Below are positions 48,272 to 58,608 of a stretch of 64,000 bases of DNA, in pieces. Made by a program: the position numbers and the translations under genes. The DNA is from Escarpia spicata (Eukaryota > Annelida > Polychaeta > Sabellida > Siboglinidae), in contig OZ023205.1 in NCBI GenBank assembly GCA_963995525.1, positions 58,606,000-58,669,999 of the forward strand, read 5' to 3'. The notes beneath the pieces are model-generated. The model saw only the letters and a program-made list of their open reading frames with translations. It did no database searches and was not told the origin of the DNA. The number at the start of each line of letters is the position of its first letter. The first letter of the stretch is position 1.

Positions 48272-48653
48272 GACGTGCCCTCGGTCTCTGCTGCTTCCTC
48301 CGACGTCTCGCGGGTGTACTGACTCGTTTCGCAGCGGGTGCGCGTCTTATACGCTTACGCGGTTGCACGCCAGGGGTCAAGAGGTCGCTCATCATGTCTC
48401 TACCGGCAGCGGTGAAGCGACGTTTGGCGGCCGTTCTGATGTTCTGCCCCGACAGGACGTCGTCGGCTATGCGTGCGCCGGTCGACACAGCTCTCCTTCC
48501 CAACGCCAGGGCGCCTCTCTTGACGAGCGGCATGACGCTACGCAGTAGACCTCCGAATAGACTTCCCAGTCCGTGTCCCCGTTGGTGTCGGGCACCTACG
48601 AAATAAGGAATCGCACCGCCCGCTTGACGAGCGTAGTAGTCGGTGTAATTCAT
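48234..48653 (-). CDS. pX-like basic core protein of the Polinton
   Basis: The 139-aa protein begins MNYTDYYARQAGG and contains QRGHGLGSLFGGLLRSVMPL followed by a strongly basic half (KRIRRAPAAKR, RRRRKQQRPRARR). The glycine-rich GLGSLFGGL stretch ahead of arginine-rich DNA-binding tails is typical of the adenovirus pX/mu-like proteins in Polintons and adintoviruses, thought to condense DNA in the particle. The frame overlaps the start of the major capsid gene by 17-38 bases. Intact. Confidence 0.75.
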   Translation of the reverse strand: MNYTDYYARQAGGAIPYFVGARHQRGHGLGSLFGGLLRSVMPLVKRGALALGRRAVSTGARIADDVLSGQNIRTAAKRRFTAAGRDMMSDLLTPGVQPRKRIRRAPAAKRVSTPARRRRKQQRPRARRELDIFDDGVRS

Positions 48654-48657
48654 CTCT

Positions 48658-49462
48658 CTAGAACAGTGCCGTCCGTTGCCGTTGGAAATGAAGTGTCACC
48701 GTCACCTTGCCGACCTCGAATGGCACGCGTTGTCCGGTGTCGTCTCTTATATCTATCTCGATCGTGCCGAACTCTTTGTAGAGCACGGGTACGTAGTGAG
48801 TCTTGTCGAAGGTCTTCGATACGATGTCGCCATGGCGACCGCTCACCGGGACGATGCGCAGCAGCGGTACGAGACTGTCACCGACAACTCGCGGTTCCAC
48901 GACATCCGTGTAGATGTAGAGCGATCCTCGTTCCATGGTGACCACGGTATCGCCTTCCACGATACATACCTTGAACTCGGGAGCCACGGGATCCTTTGGG
49001 AGAGCCGCCAACGTAGAGGTGCGAAAGCCGAGAAGGGTGGTCAGCATAGCGGCACGGAAGACGGTATTCGGTTACCTTACGCGTGATGATGCTGTAGCTC
49101 AGTTTCACCCGTCCCTCTCCCACCACGCGACGTAGAGCGGCGTTAACGACGAGGATCAGTGACCACGGATCTTTATAGTGTCCGGTCCCGATTCGGGTAG
49201 TCTTCGTGTGCATTGGCCACGGGTTCCCCTCCTCCTCCTCCGTGCCTTCGTCGATCGGTAGCGTTACAGCGAACCCCGCGTCGTCGCCTACGACGTTGTA
49301 CCAACTGTGCGGGTACTGTACCTCCACCAGTCCGCACTCCCATTGTCCCCGTAGTAGGATAAGTTTCGGTAGCGTCGTGACGTAGTGGGTCAGCGTGTTG
49401 TCGGGGTGCGTGTGCATGGAAGCATTGCTGGGCAACGTGAGATAGAAATCACTCGTCGCCAT
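48658..49462 (-). pseudogene. Polinton minor capsid (penton) protein, frameshifted
   Basis: The N-terminal half starts at 49,462 with MATSDFYLTLPSNASM and contains LRGQWECGLVEVQYPHSWYN. The C-terminal half (LYIYTDVVEPRVVGD, SKTFDKTHYVPV, FGTIEIDIRDDTG) lies in another frame ending at 48,658. The switch lies near 49,065-49,075, where the first frame runs into unrelated residues. Both halves match the single-jelly-roll penton family that forms capsid vertices. A single-base length change would explain the break; it may be a true mutation or a sequencing indel. The start overlaps the membrane-protein gene by 14 bases. Confidence 0.8.
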
Positions 49463-49760
49463 GTTTCAACGTCGGACTGGGTAGCAGGTAACCCAACGAA
49501 CTGCTCAACAGGGCCGTCCACAGAGTCGGATTCGCGTGATGCCCGAACGTCAGGTTGTAGATGCTGACCAAGATGACCGTGTACAAGACGACGACCTGAC
49601 ACAGAAAGACGATCTCCTCTTTGGGACACGCGGTGCCGAATATGTGCCACGGAGTCCTCTCTTTCTTTAGTGGTGGTGGAGTGGCGTCGACGTTGTCTTC
49701 TTCTTCTTCTTCTTCTTCTTCGTCGCTAACGGTGATCCGTGATGTCGTCTCGTCTGCCAT
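49449..49760 (-). CDS. Small membrane protein of the Polinton
   Basis: The 103-aa protein has an acidic N-terminus with eight consecutive glutamates, then CPKEEIVFLCQVVVLYTVIL, a hydrophobic segment, and LWTALLSSSLGYLLPSP near the C-terminus. Polintons commonly carry a short protein with this CPKEE-hydrophobic-LGYLLP layout next to the penton gene; its function is unknown to me. One or two membrane spans are likely. Intact. Confidence 0.7.
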   Translation of the reverse strand: MADETTSRITVSDEEEEEEEEDNVDATPPPLKKERTPWHIFGTACPKEEIVFLCQVVVLYTVILVSIYNLTFGHHANPTLWTALLSSSLGYLLPSPTLKHGDE

Positions 49761-49802
49761 GCGTGTGGACGACTGACATCGCGACGGACGCGCGACTAGT
49801 CT

Positions 49803-50878
49803 TTATAGCCCGACGAGACCCTTGGCATCGATCCAGCTGTTGAACTTCGAAGGGTATCCGAACCATTTCACCAACACCTCCCGTCGCCTGCCTACCTTGC
49901 GGCGCTGCACTATCGATTCCACGCGGTACAGTTTATCGGCCGGAACCGTCACCTTCTGCATCTCCGGTTCGTAGAAGGTACCGTCCAGTATCTCTCCGAG
50001 ATCGTCCGTTAGACGATAGACGGGCGGATCGGACGGATGCACCTCGCGTATCGTGAATAGTTCCTCTGTCCAATTCACCGTGTAGCCTTTGTCGAACCGT
50101 CTCTTGGCCTTGCTGATACGTATGCGATCCCCCACGTGGTACTTGGGCACGCCCTTACCGTGATGACCGCTGTACAGGCGCTGCCACACCTCTTCCTGAT
50201 TAGTCGCATCCACCTGCGACGGAGGCATCCCGATGCTGCGGTGGGGCGTGTCGTTGTACGTGCGCACCAGATCCGGAAGGATATCGATGTACCGCCACGC
50301 TTCTTTGTGTGTCAGGTATCGCCACATCCGCGTCATGAGCGTGCGATTGAAACGTTCCACGATGCTCGCCTTGGTCTCCTCGTTGAAGGTGGAGAAGTGT
50401 TGGATGCCGTACTGTCCAATACACCCCGAACGCTACTGTTATAGAATTCCAGACCTCTATCGGTCTGCAATGACAGCGGCTGAATGTCGGTGAAGAGTCC
50501 GTTCAGCGCCTTCGACACAGACGTCGCCGACTTGTTCTTCAGTGGAATGCATTGGGCGACTTTCGAGAAGACGTCGATCACCGTGAGCAGGAACGTCGTA
50601 CCGTCGTTTTCTTTTTTCAGACTGGTCACGTCGACGAGGTCGGCTTGCCACTGTTGATCCCGTCCTCCGACGACCGTGCGTCGTCGCTTGAAACGAACTC
50701 TGACCGGTTTATGTAGGGTATAGGCGTTCTGTTCCGATAGCCATTGTTCGACGATCTTTCTCGGTACGCGTGGTACGTCTCGGAAGTCGGTACGTCGCAA
50801 AGACGCGATTCCTCCGTAACTGCCTACCTTGGCGGGGTCGAAGTAGACGTCCTCCAGCTGTTTACGATGGCGCACCAT
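49803..50878 (-). pseudogene. Polinton retroviral-type integrase with chromodomain, frameshifted
   Basis: The likely start is the methionine at 50,878 (MVRHRKQLEDVYF); the open frame extends further upstream without family similarity. The DDE core shows QWQADLVDV (first Asp, residue 80) and LQTDRGLEFYN (second Asp, 140). The frame then changes near 50,420, and the glutamate-containing VERFNRTLMTRMW continues in another frame. The C-terminus is a chromodomain (YRVESIVQRRKVG, VLVKWFGYPSKFNSWI), expected to target insertion to marked chromatin. The break looks like loss of one base with no other damage nearby. Confidence 0.88.
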
Positions 50879-50985
50879 GATGACGTACGTATGATATAAT
50901 CGATGGTAAGCCCGCACATGATGTGAAGTCCGGCGTAAGCGACACCGGTAAACAGACGTGTTAGACTGTCCCGTGGATCGTACAT
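50824..50985 (-). CDS. Possible 53-aa small hydrophobic protein of the Polinton
   Basis: A short frame starts MYDPRDSLTRLFTGVAYAGL and continues with a hydrophobic stretch including CGLTIDYIIR before a stop at 50,824. It occupies the gap between the basic-protein gene and the integrase and overlaps the integrase start by about 55 bases in another frame. The hydrophobic middle and the tight packing suggest a real small gene, but I cannot name a family with certainty. Confidence 0.4.
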   Translation of the reverse strand: MYDPRDSLTRLFTGVAYAGLHIMCGLTIDYIIRTSSWCAIVNSWRTSTSTPPR

Positions 50986-51030
50986 TTTGTCGGTGAATCA
51001 GACGATGCGTCTCATTTATTCGAGACGCTC

Positions 51031-51784
51031 TCATGTCTTACTAGCCGACGACGGTGGCGTAGGTAGAGCGGACGGGCTCATTCGAGAACGTCTCCGCGCG
51101 AGGGGTGTCCACTGCAGCGTTCGACGCGCTCTACCGATCGATCGTGTGGCCGCCGCCTCTATGGTACGCTTCCTTTTTTCCTGTCGAATAGCCAGTCTCC
51201 TGGCCTCGTTACCCACCAACTCCATGGGCAGATTCATGTCGCCGAGTTGATGCGCAAACACCTGCCACCCCGTCGGAGTACCGACGGTCTTGCGCTGGCG
51301 TAACAGATCGTTCACGAGGTCCACCACGTTACTTCCGGGTATCGCTACGCCTTTGTGCATGAGCTCACCGCGTGCATTCCACGCGACGTCTCGTTTCAGA
51401 CGTTCCATCAGTCGTCTGGCTTTGGCCCGGAGCCGTTTGGGAACACTGTCGACGACTTCCGCTTCCATACCTGCCGCCCCCGCCTCCGGTGGGTCCGTAT
51501 TGGCCGCCGCCGCCGCCGCCGTGGCCACCGGGGACGTGTCCTTGTTAACCGTTATCACGCGCATCGGTTCGCGCGCGCGTCGATCGGCCAACACGTTGTA
51601 GCGTTGCAACTTGATTATACATGACGACCTTGTCGCCGTCGGTGAGATCTTGTCTGTCGAGTATGACTTTCATCTCGTCGTCGAGCACCTGTACTTTGCG
51701 TCCTATGGTATCCGTCGGTGCCGGTGCGCGTAGACTGTCCAAAAGTCGCGGATCTACCAAGGCCATCTTCCGTGCGTGTTCCAT
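51031..51784 (-). pseudogene. Conserved Polinton protein of unknown function, frameshifted
   Basis: The N-terminal part (51,784 leftwards) contains LVDPRLLDSL, a Pro/Thr linker and LDDEMKVILDRQDLTDGDKV. The remainder continues in a second frame from about 51,605 with WNARGELMHKGVAIPGSNVV, DLVNDLLRQRK and TGWQVFAHQLGDMN, ending in a basic Ser/Arg tail. Proteins with this WNxRGEL...IPGSN...DLVND signature recur in Polintons; their role is not known to me. The switch between the frames occurs at a single point. Confidence 0.7.
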
Positions 51785-51790
51785 CGTCGT

Positions 51791-52162
51791 CTACTTGAGT
51801 AGCACCTCTTTTAGCAAGGGTAGAAAGACAGCACCGGCCAAAGGTGCCAGCAGTGCCGACAGGAAACCACCGGTCTGTCCCCCGCCGCCCTGGTTGTTAC
51901 CCCGTAGCAAGATGCGACGTCTCCTCGCTGCCGGCGCGTCTCTCTGTGCCAAAGCGCGCAGGTTTGTTTTGTACACGTTCAGAGCACGTCTCTGCGCGTC
52001 GGTCAAGGGCAAGTTCTTCTTCAATATGTTGTAGGCACATTCGGCTAGTGCACACAACAGATCGGCGTCGACGTTTCTGATGATGGCTCGTCTCAATTTC
52101 GTGCTCTTGTACCTGTTCAGCGTCTGTATGCAGAGGAGGTGTTTCTTCACGAGTTCGGACAT
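51791..52162 (-). CDS. 123-aa Polinton protein (MSELVKKH family)
   Basis: Starting at MSELVKKHLLCIQTLNRYKS (52,162), the protein has a helical N-terminal domain (DADLLCALAECAYNILKKNL, LTDAQRRAL), a basic middle (PAARRRRILL) and a Gly/Gln-rich link to a hydrophobic C-terminus (GGFLSALLAPLAG). Similar proteins are common in Polintons next to the ATPase. The hydrophobic, glycine-rich tail after an arginine patch recalls minor virion proteins that touch membranes or capsid interiors, which is inference. The frame is open upstream to 52,348, but that part overlaps the ATPase tail and has no family similarity. Confidence 0.7.
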   Translation of the reverse strand: MSELVKKHLLCIQTLNRYKSTKLRRAIIRNVDADLLCALAECAYNILKKNLPLTDAQRRALNVYKTNLRALAQRDAPAARRRRILLRGNNQGGGGQTGGFLSALLAPLAGAVFLPLLKEVLLK

Positions 52163-52218
52163 GCTGTTATCTTCACGATCATGCTGCGGCTGAAGGGACG
52201 AGGCGCTGCGCGGATGTC

Positions 52219-52785
52219 TTATACCTTGGGTTGGTACACGTACTGGACACCGTCGTCCGGAAGGACGCCCGTGCGCAGACGCATGTCGTCGGGCGTGTCC
52301 TGTTTCAGATCGACGAGGAGATAACCGTACGGAACGCTTCCTGTACAAACTTCAGGCGTCCCGGATACATCTGTCGCGCCAAGTGTCCGATCTGTGACGC
52401 GTCGCGAGGATTCTTGAAGACCACCATGTAGTGCGCGTTCAGACTGATCGTGCGACTCTCCTTGTTCTTCGGAAACAGGTTCTGCACGAGATACAGTACG
52501 GACGTGTTCTGGTGATGACTCTTTTTCGTGAACAAGGTCGTGACCCGTTCGTCTGTTTCCGCCATCAGATCGTCGATGACCACGAGGTTACGCGTCGATG
52601 CATCGAACGCGCCGCTCGGCAAACCTTCCTCGAAGCGTACCAGGTCGTTGTCGACGTAGGCGCTCTGCCATACGCCGTAACACCACGTGATCTTCTGCGG
52701 AGGCGGATCGATCATCGTTGCGGCGTGACGTAGCAGACGCATCACGAACGTGTTCTTACCACATCCCGTCGGCCCAGAATCTCCC
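52219..52785 (-). pseudogene. Polinton packaging ATPase (FtsK/HerA type), truncated and frameshifted
   Basis: The frame enters from the right directly at the Walker A loop (GPTGCGKN) and contains the Walker B strand NLVVIDDLM, a sensor-like SVLYLVQNLFP and FKNPRDASQIGHLARQMYPG. This is the A32-like genome-packaging ATPase of Polintons. The N-terminus before Walker A is missing: the DNA changes at about 52,780 to CT-rich repeat. At the C-terminus the main frame stops at 52,305, but the family's terminal segment (residues such as DTPDDMRLRTGVLP) is present in another frame down to a stop at 52,219, so there is also a frame break near 52,325. Confidence 0.85.
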
Positions 52786-53418
52786 TCCCTCTCTCTCGTT
52801 CTCCTTCCATCCATCTCTCCATCCCTCTCTCCCTCCCTCCCTCCCTCCCTCTCTCTATTCCTCCCCCATCTCACTCTCCCTCCCTCTCTCTCTCGTTCTC
52901 TTTTCATCCATCCCTCTCTCCTTCCCTGTCTGTCATACTCCCTCCCTCTCTCTCTCTCTCTCCCTTCCTCCTTCTGTCTCTCACTCCCTCTCTCTTTCTC
53001 TCCTTCTCCTTCTCTCTCATTCTCCCTCTCTCTCCCCCTCTCTCTCTATTTCTCTCACTCTCTCCCTCCCTCCCTACCTCCTTCCCTCACTCTCTCCCTT
53101 ATTCCCTCCCTCCCTTTCTCTCACCCCCCCCCCTCTCTTCAGCACTATATAACACTGAAGAGAAAACCAGCAGGCATGGTTGCTCATAAAGGTGATTGGA
53201 AGTGTGGAACAATGTCAAATGTCAATAAAACTACTACATCTGTACAGTTCAAAGTTCATGCCAATAGCAAAAAGGCACAACTGTCATATAATTGACGTTT
53301 TCTACCGTAACAATAGGACTGAGTAAAATGTTTATCTGAAATTTCTAAAGAGAGAACCTACTGCCATGTGCATGCAAGAAAAATCAAATTAAGTAGTTTG
53401 TAGTACTTTCAAGATTAC

Positions 53419-53565
53419 CTTTTCTGCAACATGATTCATGTCAGAGGTCACTGGCATATCATCAGGGGTCATTGGCTGGTCAGTACCATTGGCCTTGGCG
53501 ATGAGGAGACTGGGACTGTCATCTTTGGAGTGGTGGTGGTGACCCTTCTGGCTCTTCTTTTCATG
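53419..53565 (-). CDS. Exon-like block E, copy 1
   Basis: On the minus strand, CTCCCAG precedes an open stretch of 147 bases that ends at AAAAG|GTAATC. It encodes 49 residues beginning HEKKSQKGHHHH and ending SDMNHVAEK, hydrophilic and rich in His, Asp, Ser and Pro (SKDDSPS, MTPDDMP). The other two frames contain stops. The family is not recognised. The length divisible by three makes the block symmetric, so copies could be joined or skipped without changing frame. Whether it is transcribed cannot be told from the sequence; coding is inferred from the splice sites and the conserved frame. Confidence 0.5.
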
Positions 53566-54040
53566 CTGGGAGGCAATACACATGAATATAGTGATCTCTC
53601 TATTTTTTCTCTCTCTCTCGTTCTCCCTCCCTCCCACCCTCCCTCCCTCCCTCCCCCCTCTCGGTCTCTCTCCAACCCTCTACCTCCACCCCTCCCTCCC
53701 TTCTTCCCTCCTTTATTCACTCCCTCCCTCCCTCGCTCCCTCTCACTCCCCCCTCTCTCTTCAGCACTATATAGCACTGAAGAGAAAATCCGCAGGCATG
53801 GGTACTCATAAAGGATTTTCGAAGTTTGGAACAATGTCAAATGTCAGTAAAACTACTACATCAGTACAGTTCAAAGTTCATGCCAATAGCAAAAAGGCAC
53901 AACTGTCATATAACTGAAGTTTTCTACCGTAACAATAGGACTGAGTAAAAAGTTGATCCTAAATTTCTAAAGAGAGAACCTACTGCCATGTTTGTGCAAG
54001 AAAAATCAAATTAAGTAGTTTGTAGTACTTTCAAGATTAC

Positions 54041-54187
54041 CTTTTCGGCAACGTGATTGATGTCAGAGGTCAATTGCATATCATCAGGGGTCATTGGCTG
54101 GTCAGTACCATTGGCCGTGGCGATGAGGAGACTGGGACTATCATCTTTGGAGTGGTGGTCATGACCCTTGTTGCTCTTCTTTTCATG
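54041..54187 (-). CDS. Exon-like block E, copy 2
   Basis: 147 bases, open in the same frame. It differs from copy 1 at residues such as Asn for Gln (KKSNKGHD) and has QLTSDINH in place of PVTSDMNH. Confidence 0.5.
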
Positions 54188-54589
54188 CTGGGAGGCAATA
54201 CAGATTAATATAGTGATCTCTTCCCTTCCTCCATTCCTCCCTCTCTCTCTCTGTGTGTCTCTCAATCCCTCTTTCCCTACCCCCACTCATTCTCCCTCCC
54301 TCTCTCTCGCTCTCCTTCCATCCATCCATCTCTCCCTCCCTCCCTCCCTCTCACTCCCCCCTCTCTCTCTCTCCCTCCCTCCCTCCCTCCCCATCCATCC
54401 CTCCCTCTCTCTCTCTGTGTCTCTCAATCCCTCTTTCCCTACCCCCCTCTTACTCTCCCTACCTCTCTCTCTCTCTCTCGTTCTCCTTCCATCCATCTCT
54501 CCCTCCCTCTCTCTGTCCCTCCCTCCTTCTCTCTCACTCCCTCTCTCTTTCTCTCATTCTCCCTCTCTCTCTCTCTCTCCCTCTCACAC

Positions 54590-54895
54590 CGATGCAGCTA
54601 CAAACCACTAATTTACATTGGTGTCATCTGGTGAATCACCACTCAATTGAATGAAAAAGACTATCCGGAAAGTCATACATATAAAAGACATAAAAGTAAA
54701 TAATTCTAACGAAACCTATCGTTGTATTTTTTCAAATGCATCGTCAATTGGTGGATCAGAGGCCAATGGTCTAAACAAACCATTCAGGCCAACATATGTA
54801 AATAGCAAGATGCGAGTAGACCTTGATGTCTCGAAGGAGATACACTTACAAGACTCCAATGTTAGCGTGTTAATACATAGATAACTCACCAACTT
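54590..54895 (+). repeat. Block B, copy 1, with a conserved 77-codon open frame
   Basis: A unique-looking 300-base block after a CT tract. The plus strand holds an open frame at 54,651-54,884 starting MKKTIRKVIHIKDIKVNN and ending NVSVLIHR. Its function is not recognised. The same frame is open in the two other copies, with a handful of mostly amino-acid-changing differences, which argues against strong protein constraint. Confidence 0.55.
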
Positions 54896-55117
54896 CTAAG
54901 AGTGGTCCTGTAAGTTTACAGTATGAAAATGTATCAAGGTTGGCACGTTTTCCCACCCTGGTAAATACCGGGCGGTAAATACCGGTAAAACTAGTCCTGG
55001 GAAAAACGCCAAGTAGTTGTAAAAACCGGGATAACTGGGACAAACTCTAAAAAGGAGTATATTTGAAGCTCTCTTGCAATACAAGCTACTGTACCATCAC
55101 CAGAATGAATATATATA

Positions 55118-55970
55118 CATGTGTTGGCTGTCACGTACTGCAGTGTTGCTACAGGCTCACGTCTATGTGTTGGCTCTCAGGTACTGGCAGTGTTGCTACA
55201 GGCTCACCTCTATGTGTTGGCTGTCGTGTACTGGCAGTGTTGCTACAGGCTCACCTCTATGTGTTGACTGTCGTGTACTGGCAGTGTTGCTACAGGCTCA
55301 CCTCTATGTGTTGGCTGTCGTGTACTGGCAGTTTTGCTACAGGCTCACCTCTATGTGTTGGCTGTCATGGCAGTGTTGCTACTGGCTCATCTCTTTGTGT
55401 TGGCTGCCATGTACCTGCAGTGTTGCTACAGGCTCACCTCTATGTGTTGGCTGTCATGTACTGGCAGTGATGCTACAGACTCTCCTCTATGTGTTGGCTG
55501 TCATGTACCTGCAGTGTTGCTACAGGCTCACCTCTATGTGTTGGCTGTCGTGTACTGGCAGTGTTGCTACAGGCTCACCTCTATGTGTTTGCTGTCGTGT
55601 ACTGGCAGTGTTGCTACAGGCTCACCTCTATGTGTTGGCTGTCGTGTACTGGCAGTTTTGGTACAGGCTCACCTCTATGTGTTGGCTGTCATGGCAGTGT
55701 TGCTACAGGCTCATCTCTTTGTGTTGGCTGTCATGTACCTGCAGTGTTGCTACAGGCTCACCTTTATGTGTTGGCTGTCGTGTACTGGCAGTGTTGCTAC
55801 AGGCTCACCTCTATGTGTTGGCTGTCATGTACTGGCAGTGATGCTACAGGCTCACCTCTATGTGTTGGCTGTCATGTACCTGCAGTGTTGCTACAGGCTC
55901 ACCTCTATGTGTTGGCTGTCATGTACTGGCAGTGTATCTACAGGCTCACCTCTATGTGTTGCTAATTCAC
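55118..55970. repeat. 47-bp minisatellite C, first array, about 18 copies
   Basis: The unit is TGTGTTGGCTGTCATGTACT followed by GGCAGTGTTGCTACAGGCTC and ACCTCTA. On the minus strand nearly every unit reads TAGAG|GTGAGC, a strong splice-donor match. Long open frames arise because the units lack stops in several plus frames; they are not evidence of coding. Confidence 0.9.
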
Positions 55971-56447
55971 CATGCTATTTCTGAGAAACGAATACAGATG
56001 AATATAGTGATCTCTCTATTTCTTTCTCCCTCTCTCTCGTTCTCCCTCCCTCCCTCCCTCCCCCCTGTCGGTCTCTCTCCCTCCCTCTACCTCCAACCCT
56101 CCCTCCCTCCTTCCCTCCTTTATTCCCTCCCTCCCTCCCTCCCTCTCTCTCACTCCCCCCTCTCTCTTCAGCACTATATAGCACTGAAGAGAAAATCCGC
56201 AGGCATGGGTGCTCATAAAGGATTTTGGAAGTTTAGAACAATGTCAAATGTCAGTAAAACTACTACATCAGTACAGTTCAAAGTTCATGCCAATAGCAAA
56301 AAGGCACAACTGTCATATAATTGATGTTTTCTACCGTAACAATAGGACTGAGTAAAAAGTTGATCCTAAATTTCTAAAGAGAGAACCTACTGCCATGTTT
56401 GTGCAAGAAAAATCAAATGAAGTAGTTTGTAGTACTTTCAAGATTAC

Positions 56448-56591
56448 CTTTTCGGCAACGTGATTCATGTCAGAGGTCAGTGGCATATCATCAGGGGTCA
56501 TTGGCTGGTCAGTTCCATAGGCCGTGGCGATGAGACTGGGACTATCATCTTTGGAGTGGTGGTCGTGACCCTTGTTGCTCTTCTTTTCATG
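56448..56591 (-). CDS. Exon-like block E, copy 3
   Basis: 144 bases; one codon fewer than copy 1 (SLIA instead of SLLIA), still open in frame, with AYGTDQP replacing ANGTDQP. Confidence 0.5.
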
Positions 56592-56892
56592 CTGGGAGGC
56601 AATACAGATGAATATAGTGATCTCTTCCCTCCCTCCCTCCCTCCTTCCCTCCCTCCTTCCCTCCCTGCCTGTCTCTCTCTCTCTCTCTGTGTTTCTCAAT
56701 CCCTCTTTCCATATCCCTCACTCACTCTCCCTCCCTCTCTCTCGTTCTCCTTCCATCCATCTCTCCGTCCCTCCCTCCCTCCCTCAATAGGACTGAGTAA
56801 AAAGTTGATCCTAAATTTATAAAGAGAGAACCTACTGCCATGTTTGTGCAAGAAAAATCAAATGAAGTAGTTTGTAGTACTTTCAAGATTAC

Positions 56893-57036
56893 CTTTTCGG
56901 CAACGTGATTGATGTCAGAGGTCAGTGGCATATCATCAGGGGTCATTGGCTGGTCAGTACCATAGGCCGTGGCGATGAGACTGGGACTATCATCTTTGGA
57001 GTGGTGGTCGTGACCCTTGTTGCTCTTGTTTTCATG
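56893..57036 (-). CDS. Exon-like block E, copy 4
   Basis: 144 bases, nearly identical to copy 3, only about 300 bases from it. The intervening block A is deleted, which fits unequal crossing-over. Confidence 0.5.
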
Positions 57037-57848
57037 CTGGAAGGCAATACAGATGAATATAGTGATCTCTTCCCTCCCTCCCTCGCTCCTTCCCTCCCTC
57101 CCTCTCTCTCTGTGTGTCTCTCAATCCCTCTTTCCCTACCCCCCACTCACTCTCCCTCCCTCTCTTTCGTTCTCCTTCCATCCATCTCTCCATCCCTCTC
57201 TCCCTCCCTCCCTCCCTCCCTCCCTCCCTCCTTCCCTCCCTCCCTCCCTCCCTCCCTCCCTCCCTCTCTCTATTCCTCCTTCATCTCACTCTCCCTCCCT
57301 CTCTCTCACGTTCTCTTTCCATCCATTCCTCTCTCCTTCCCTGTCTGTCTTACTCCCTCCCTCTCTCTCTCTCCCTCCCTCCTTCTGTCTCTCACTCCCT
57401 CTCTCTTTCTCTCCTCCTTCTCTCTCCTTCTTCCTCTCCCTCCCCCCTCTCTCTTTCTCTCATCTCCCCCTCTCTCTATTTCTCTCACTCTATCCCTCCC
57501 TCCCTACCTCCTTCCCTCACTCTCTCGCTTATCCCCTCCCTCCCTTTCTCTCACCCCCCCCCCTCTCTTCAGCACTATATAACACTGAAGAGAAAACCAG
57601 CAGGCATGGTTGCTCATTAAGGTGATTGGAAGTGTGGAACAATGTCAAATGTCAATAAAACTACTACATCTGTACAGTTCAAAGTTCATGCCAATAGCAA
57701 AAAGGCACAACTGTCATATAATTGACGTTTTCTACCGTAACAATAGGACTGAGTAAAATGTTTATCTGAAATTTCTAAAGAGAGAACCTACTGCCATGTT
57801 CATGCAAGAAAAATCAAATTAAGTAGTTTGTAGTACTTTCAAGATTAC

Positions 57849-57995
57849 CTTTTCTGCAACATGATTCATGTCAGAGGTCACTGGCATATCATCAGGGGTC
57901 ATTGGCTGGTCAGTACCATTGGCCGTGGCGATGAGGAGACTGGGACTGTCATCTTTGAAGTGGTGGTGGTGACCCTTCTTGCTCTTCTTTTCATG
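57849..57995 (-). CDS. Exon-like block E, copy 5
   Basis: 147 bases, the positional equivalent of copy 1 in the next 4.4-kb unit (KKSKKGHHHH, PVTSDMNH). Confidence 0.5.
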
Positions 57996-58461
57996 CTGGG
58001 AGGCAATACAGATGAATATAGTGATCTCTCTATTTCTTTCTCTCTCTCGTTCTCCCTCCCTCCCATCCTCCCTCCCTCCCTCCCACCTCTCGGTCTCTCT
58101 CCAACCCTCTACCTCCACCCCTCCCTCCCTCCTTTATTCACTCCCTCCCTCCCTCGCTCCCTCTCACTCCCCCCTCTCTCTTCAGCACTATATAGCACTG
58201 AAGAGAAAATCCGCAGGCATGGGTGCTCATAAAGGATTTTCGAAGTTTGGAACAATGTCAAATGTCAGTAAAACTACTACATCAGTACAGTTCAAAGTTC
58301 ATGCCAATAGCAAAAAGGCACAACTGTCATATAACTGAAGTTTTCTACCGTAACAATAGGACTGAGTAAAAGGTTGATCCTAAATTTCTAAAGAGAGAAC
58401 CTACTGCCATGTTTGTGCAAGAAAAATCAAATTAAGTAGTTTGTAGTACTTTCAAGATTAC

Positions 58462-58608
58462 CTTTTCGGCAACGTGATTGATGTCAGAGGTCAGTGGCAT
58501 ATCATCAGGGGTCATTGGCTGGTCAGTACCATTGGCCGTGGCGATGAGGAGACTGGGACTATCATCTTTGGAGTGGTGGTCATGACCCTTGTTGCTCTTC
58601 TTTTCATG
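58462..58608 (-). CDS. Exon-like block E, copy 6
   Basis: 147 bases, the equivalent of copy 2 (KKSNKGHD, PLTSDINH), open and with both splice motifs intact. Confidence 0.5.

Larger units (their letters stand above)
45893..52785 (-). mobile_element. Polinton/Maverick (adintovirus-like) element, truncated
   Basis: A visibly GC-rich island in AT-rich DNA carries genes all on the minus strand. From right to left: packaging ATPase, 123-aa protein, conserved basic protein, 53-aa protein, integrase, membrane protein, minor capsid (penton), pX-like core protein, major capsid and adenain-like protease. This set defines Polintons, large self-synthesising eukaryotic transposons related to adenoviruses. 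The usual family-B DNA polymerase is not present in the window. The left end is at about 45,893 (AGTATAGGG), inside the LINE. On the right the element stops abruptly within the ATPase at a CT-rich repeat. Four genes carry frame breaks, so the copy as written is not functional. Confidence 0.92.

Noticed and set aside
45893..52785. Prophage or bacterial contamination
   Set aside because: The gene set is that of eukaryotic Polintons, and the left end is joined to an animal LINE.
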